From Elusimicrobiota bacterium (lineage in GTDB: Bacteria; Elusimicrobiota; Elusimicrobia; O2-12-FULL-59-9): a stretch of 7,159 nt of DNA. The DNA is taken from the NCBI GenBank assembly GCA_016206405.1, contig JACQRQ010000215.1:1-7159 (forward strand), in the 5' to 3' direction. Positions 5,885-7,159 of this stretch are shown here, piece after piece. Both the position numbers and the translations under genes were made by a program. Below the pieces are notes generated by a model, which was given only the letters and a program-made list of their open reading frames with translations, had not been told where the DNA came from and did not search any database. Positions within the stretch are counted from its first letter, which is position 1, and every line of letters starts with the position of its first letter.

Positions 5885-6085
5885 TCAAGCCCTCTGGTAC
5901 TTTAAGTCCTTGGCCTTCATCACTTCGCTCCGGACAAACAGCCAGGATGCGCCGCCGGCCTTCATCCACGGCTTGATCCGGCCGCGCTGCATCCACGCGT
6001 AAAGGGTTTGGCGGGTTATCTTCAGCAAGTCGCAGACCTCCGGGGTCGTCACGACCTCCTCTCGGGCGATCATTCGCGCGCTCAT
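5885..6085 (-). CDS. Small helix-turn-helix DNA-binding protein (excisionase/MerR-like)
   Basis: The 66-aa protein is almost entirely one DNA-binding domain. VVTTPEVCDLLKITRQTLYAW (11-31) forms the helix-turn-helix, followed by a wing-like segment with QRGRIKPWMKAGGASWLFVRSEV at about 33-55. This is the HTH_17 layout found in excisionases, MerR-like and plasmid or toxin-antitoxin regulators. The frame runs up to 6211, but those extra codons are low-complexity and cover a candidate promoter. ATGs at 6094, 6085 and 6073 are possible and none has a clear SD. I picked 6085 because it keeps the whole domain and lies downstream of the predicted -10. The gene is 78 nt upstream of the HEPN gene, so a regulator of that pair is a reasonable inference, though unproven. 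A stranded excisionase-type gene is the alternative. Confidence 0.7.
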   Translation of the reverse strand: MSARMIAREEVVTTPEVCDLLKITRQTLYAWMQRGRIKPWMKAGGASWLFVRSEVMKAKDLKYQRA

Positions 6086-6092
6086 GCCTGCC

Positions 6093-6121
6093 ATCAGACC
6101 ATAAATTGACTGCGCTGTCAA
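6093..6121 (-). promoter_or_regulatory. Candidate promoter of the HTH-HEPN-MNT module
   Basis: A perfect -35 TTGACA (6116-6121) is followed at 17-nt spacing by TCTGAT (6093-6098), a four-of-six match to the -10 consensus. Start would fall near 6086, right at the HTH start codon, so the message could be leaderless or use the ATG at 6073. It suggests that the module has its own transcript rather than depending on the acyl-CoA dehydrogenase gene. Confidence 0.4.
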
Positions 6122-6125
6122 AATT

Positions 6126-6142
6126 CCGGCGCGGCCGGCGCG
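6126..6142. repeat. Tandem GC-rich 8-mer next to the module promoter
   Basis: CCGGCGCG occurs twice with one base between copies (6126-6133 and 6135-6142), five bases upstream of the candidate -35 on the minus strand. It has the position of an activator or autoregulation site for the HTH protein. In GC-rich DNA such a pair can arise by chance. Confidence 0.3.
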
Positions 6143-6242
6143 ATTTCCAGGCGGCCTGCCCAGTGGTAGATGAAGCGCCGGGGGCGCAGGAGGTTGCGGC
6201 TTTTTCTGCACAGGACGAAGGCCGCCTCCAAAGCGAGGACGG

Positions 6243-6265
6243 CAGCCGTGAGTCGGCTCAGGCTG
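6243..6265 (-). other. Stem-loop after the acyl-CoA dehydrogenase gene
   Basis: Twelve nt after the TAA stop, CAGCCTGAG pairs with CTCA and GGCTG (one bulged C) around a CCGA loop, giving nine base pairs. The following bases lack a U-run, so it is at best an imperfect or factor-assisted terminator, or an mRNA 3'-end stabiliser. Confidence 0.35.
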
Positions 6266-6277
6266 GAGATGGGTTCC

Positions 6278-7159
6278 TTAGCCGATGGGCTCGGCTTTGA
6301 AGACCTCGACGAGCTTTTTGGCCACTAAATCCATGTCGGCGACGCCGCCCCTCTGCGCCTTGGCCACGGCCTTGACGTTGACCTCATCGACTAAGCCGGC
6401 GGCGTCGCTATCGGAGGCGCCGGCGACCAGGCTCAGCCCCTCGCCGGCGATCCAGGCGGCGGCCTGGCGAGCGTGGATCCGGCTCATCGCGCGCCAGGTT
6501 TCATGGTCGAAGAGGACGGCTTCGGAGAGCGTCGCCTTGGCCGACTCCCGGCAGAATGCCGCGGCGGTCTCCGCGTAGGCCATTAATTCCCCAAGCTTCA
6601 TCATCACGATCTGGTTATGGGTGAGCTTCTTGTCATAGCACGCTTGCAGCACCCGCGAGAGCGCGCGCAAACCCGCGGCGGCCGCGCCCGCTCCGACGTC
6701 GGGTCCATCGGCGTGCAAGGCATCCATCTCATCGGTGATTTTGTCGTAGGTGCGGCCTTCGGCGTTGATGTTTTCCTGCCAGCGGGCGCGGAAAGTCGTC
6801 AGTTCGAGGATCTCGCTGGTACCCTCGTAGATGCAGGTGATCTTGATGTCGCGCTTAAGCTTCTCGACGGGAAACTCGCGCACGTAGCCGTTCCCTCCGA
6901 AAGCCTGGATCGCGTTGTCGGCGGCCTTGTTCGCCGTCTCGGAAGCCAATAGTTTGGCGATGGCTCCCTCCGTCTGCAGCCCCTCCTCGCCGCCGTCGAT
7001 GCGCCGGGCCACCTCCTCGACGTAGGCGCGGCAGGCTTCCAGACGCGCGGCGAACGGGACGATGAGCTTGTGCGTATATCCCTGCTTGGTCGACAACGGC
7101 TGGCCGCCGACCAGGCGGATCTGACTGTATCGGATGGCGTGCTCCAGGGCTTTCCAGCC
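6278..7159 (-). CDS. Acyl-CoA dehydrogenase, C-terminal part (start outside the window)
   Basis: This FAD-dependent enzyme family catalyses alpha,beta-dehydrogenation of acyl-CoA thioesters, usually in beta-oxidation. The frame is open to the window edge, and 293 residues are visible, ending in TAA at 6278. The fragment starts in the C-terminal helical domain (ALEHAIRYSQIRLVGGQPLSTKQGY, about 4-28). It contains AFGGNGYVREFPVEKLKRDI at 86-105 and the signature CIYEGTSEI at 109-117, whose glutamate (E112 of the fragment) is the catalytic base position in medium-chain-type enzymes. After that domain about 165 further residues follow, an alpha-helical C-terminal extension like that of long-chain or very-long-chain types. 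Substrate specificity cannot be read here. The gene appears functionally unrelated to the pil operon. Confidence 0.93.
   Translation of the reverse strand, partial: GWKALEHAIRYSQIRLVGGQPLSTKQGYTHKLIVPFAARLEACRAYVEEVARRIDGGEEGLQTEGAIAKLLASETANKAADNAIQAFGGNGYVREFPVEKLKRDIKITCIYEGTSEILELTTFRARWQENINAEGRTYDKITDEMDALHADGPDVGAGAAAAGLRALSRVLQACYDKKLTHNQIVMMKLGELMAYAETAAAFCRESAKATLSEAVLFDHETWRAMSRIHARQAAAWIAGEGLSLVAGASDSDAAGLVDEVNVKAVAKAQRGGVADMDLVAKKLVEVFKAEPIG

Noticed and set aside
5087..5905. Long plus-strand open frame (272 codons) opposite the HEPN-MNT pair
   Set aside because: Both minus-strand genes beneath it carry full catalytic motifs and good start signals. The plus-strand product has no recognisable domain.
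1..7159. CRISPR array, tRNA or insertion sequence
   Set aside because: I saw no regularly spaced repeats, no tRNA cloverleaf or CCA end, and no transposase or paired terminal inverted repeats on either strand.

Overview
The window is a GC-rich bacterial segment (roughly 60 % G+C by eye). Every convincing gene lies on the minus strand, so transcription runs from high to low coordinates. A type IV pilus alignment operon ending in an outer-membrane secretin shows a diderm (Gram-negative type) bacterium. Phylum cannot be fixed from this sequence. The PilM/PilQ style and the extended acyl-CoA dehydrogenase would fit a deltaproteobacterium-like or Elusimicrobiota-like genome, but that is only an impression.

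Right edge (7159-6278): the C-terminal 293 residues of an acyl-CoA dehydrogenase whose start is outside the window, followed by a small stem-loop. Next (about 6121-5065) is a compact accessory module: a candidate promoter, a small excisionase/MerR-like helix-turn-helix protein, a possible 30-codon ORF, then an overlapping HEPN-MNT pair. The HEPN protein carries R-x4-H-x-Y and the nucleotidyltransferase carries G-S-x10-D-x-D. These are the signatures of HepT-MntA (type VII) toxin-antitoxin systems, in which MntA AMPylates the HepT tyrosine.

Centre and left (5006-208): pilM-pilN-pilO-pilP-pilQ. ATGA overlaps join pilM/pilN, pilN/pilO and pilP/pilQ, and there is a 7-nt gap between pilO and pilP. 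A TTGACA -35 element lies upstream, and the leader folds into a strong hairpin that contains the only good Shine-Dalgarno sequence of pilM. PilM (cytoplasmic actin-like ring), PilN and PilO (inner-membrane bitopic proteins), PilP (periplasmic linker) and PilQ (outer-membrane secretin) form the envelope-spanning channel through which the pilus passes.

Left edge (186-1): 21 nt after the pilQ stop is the best promoter of the window, TTGACA-17-TATACT with an extended -10 TG. A short leader with a GC hairpin follows, then the beginning of a probable exported or membrane protein that runs off the window.

No tRNA, rRNA, CRISPR array or insertion sequence was seen, and no gene-free stretch exceeds 300 bases. 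Nothing here is clearly a new system. The best leads are the HTH-associated HEPN-MNT module, the SD-sequestering hairpin before pilM, and the strong promoter and short transcript at the left edge.
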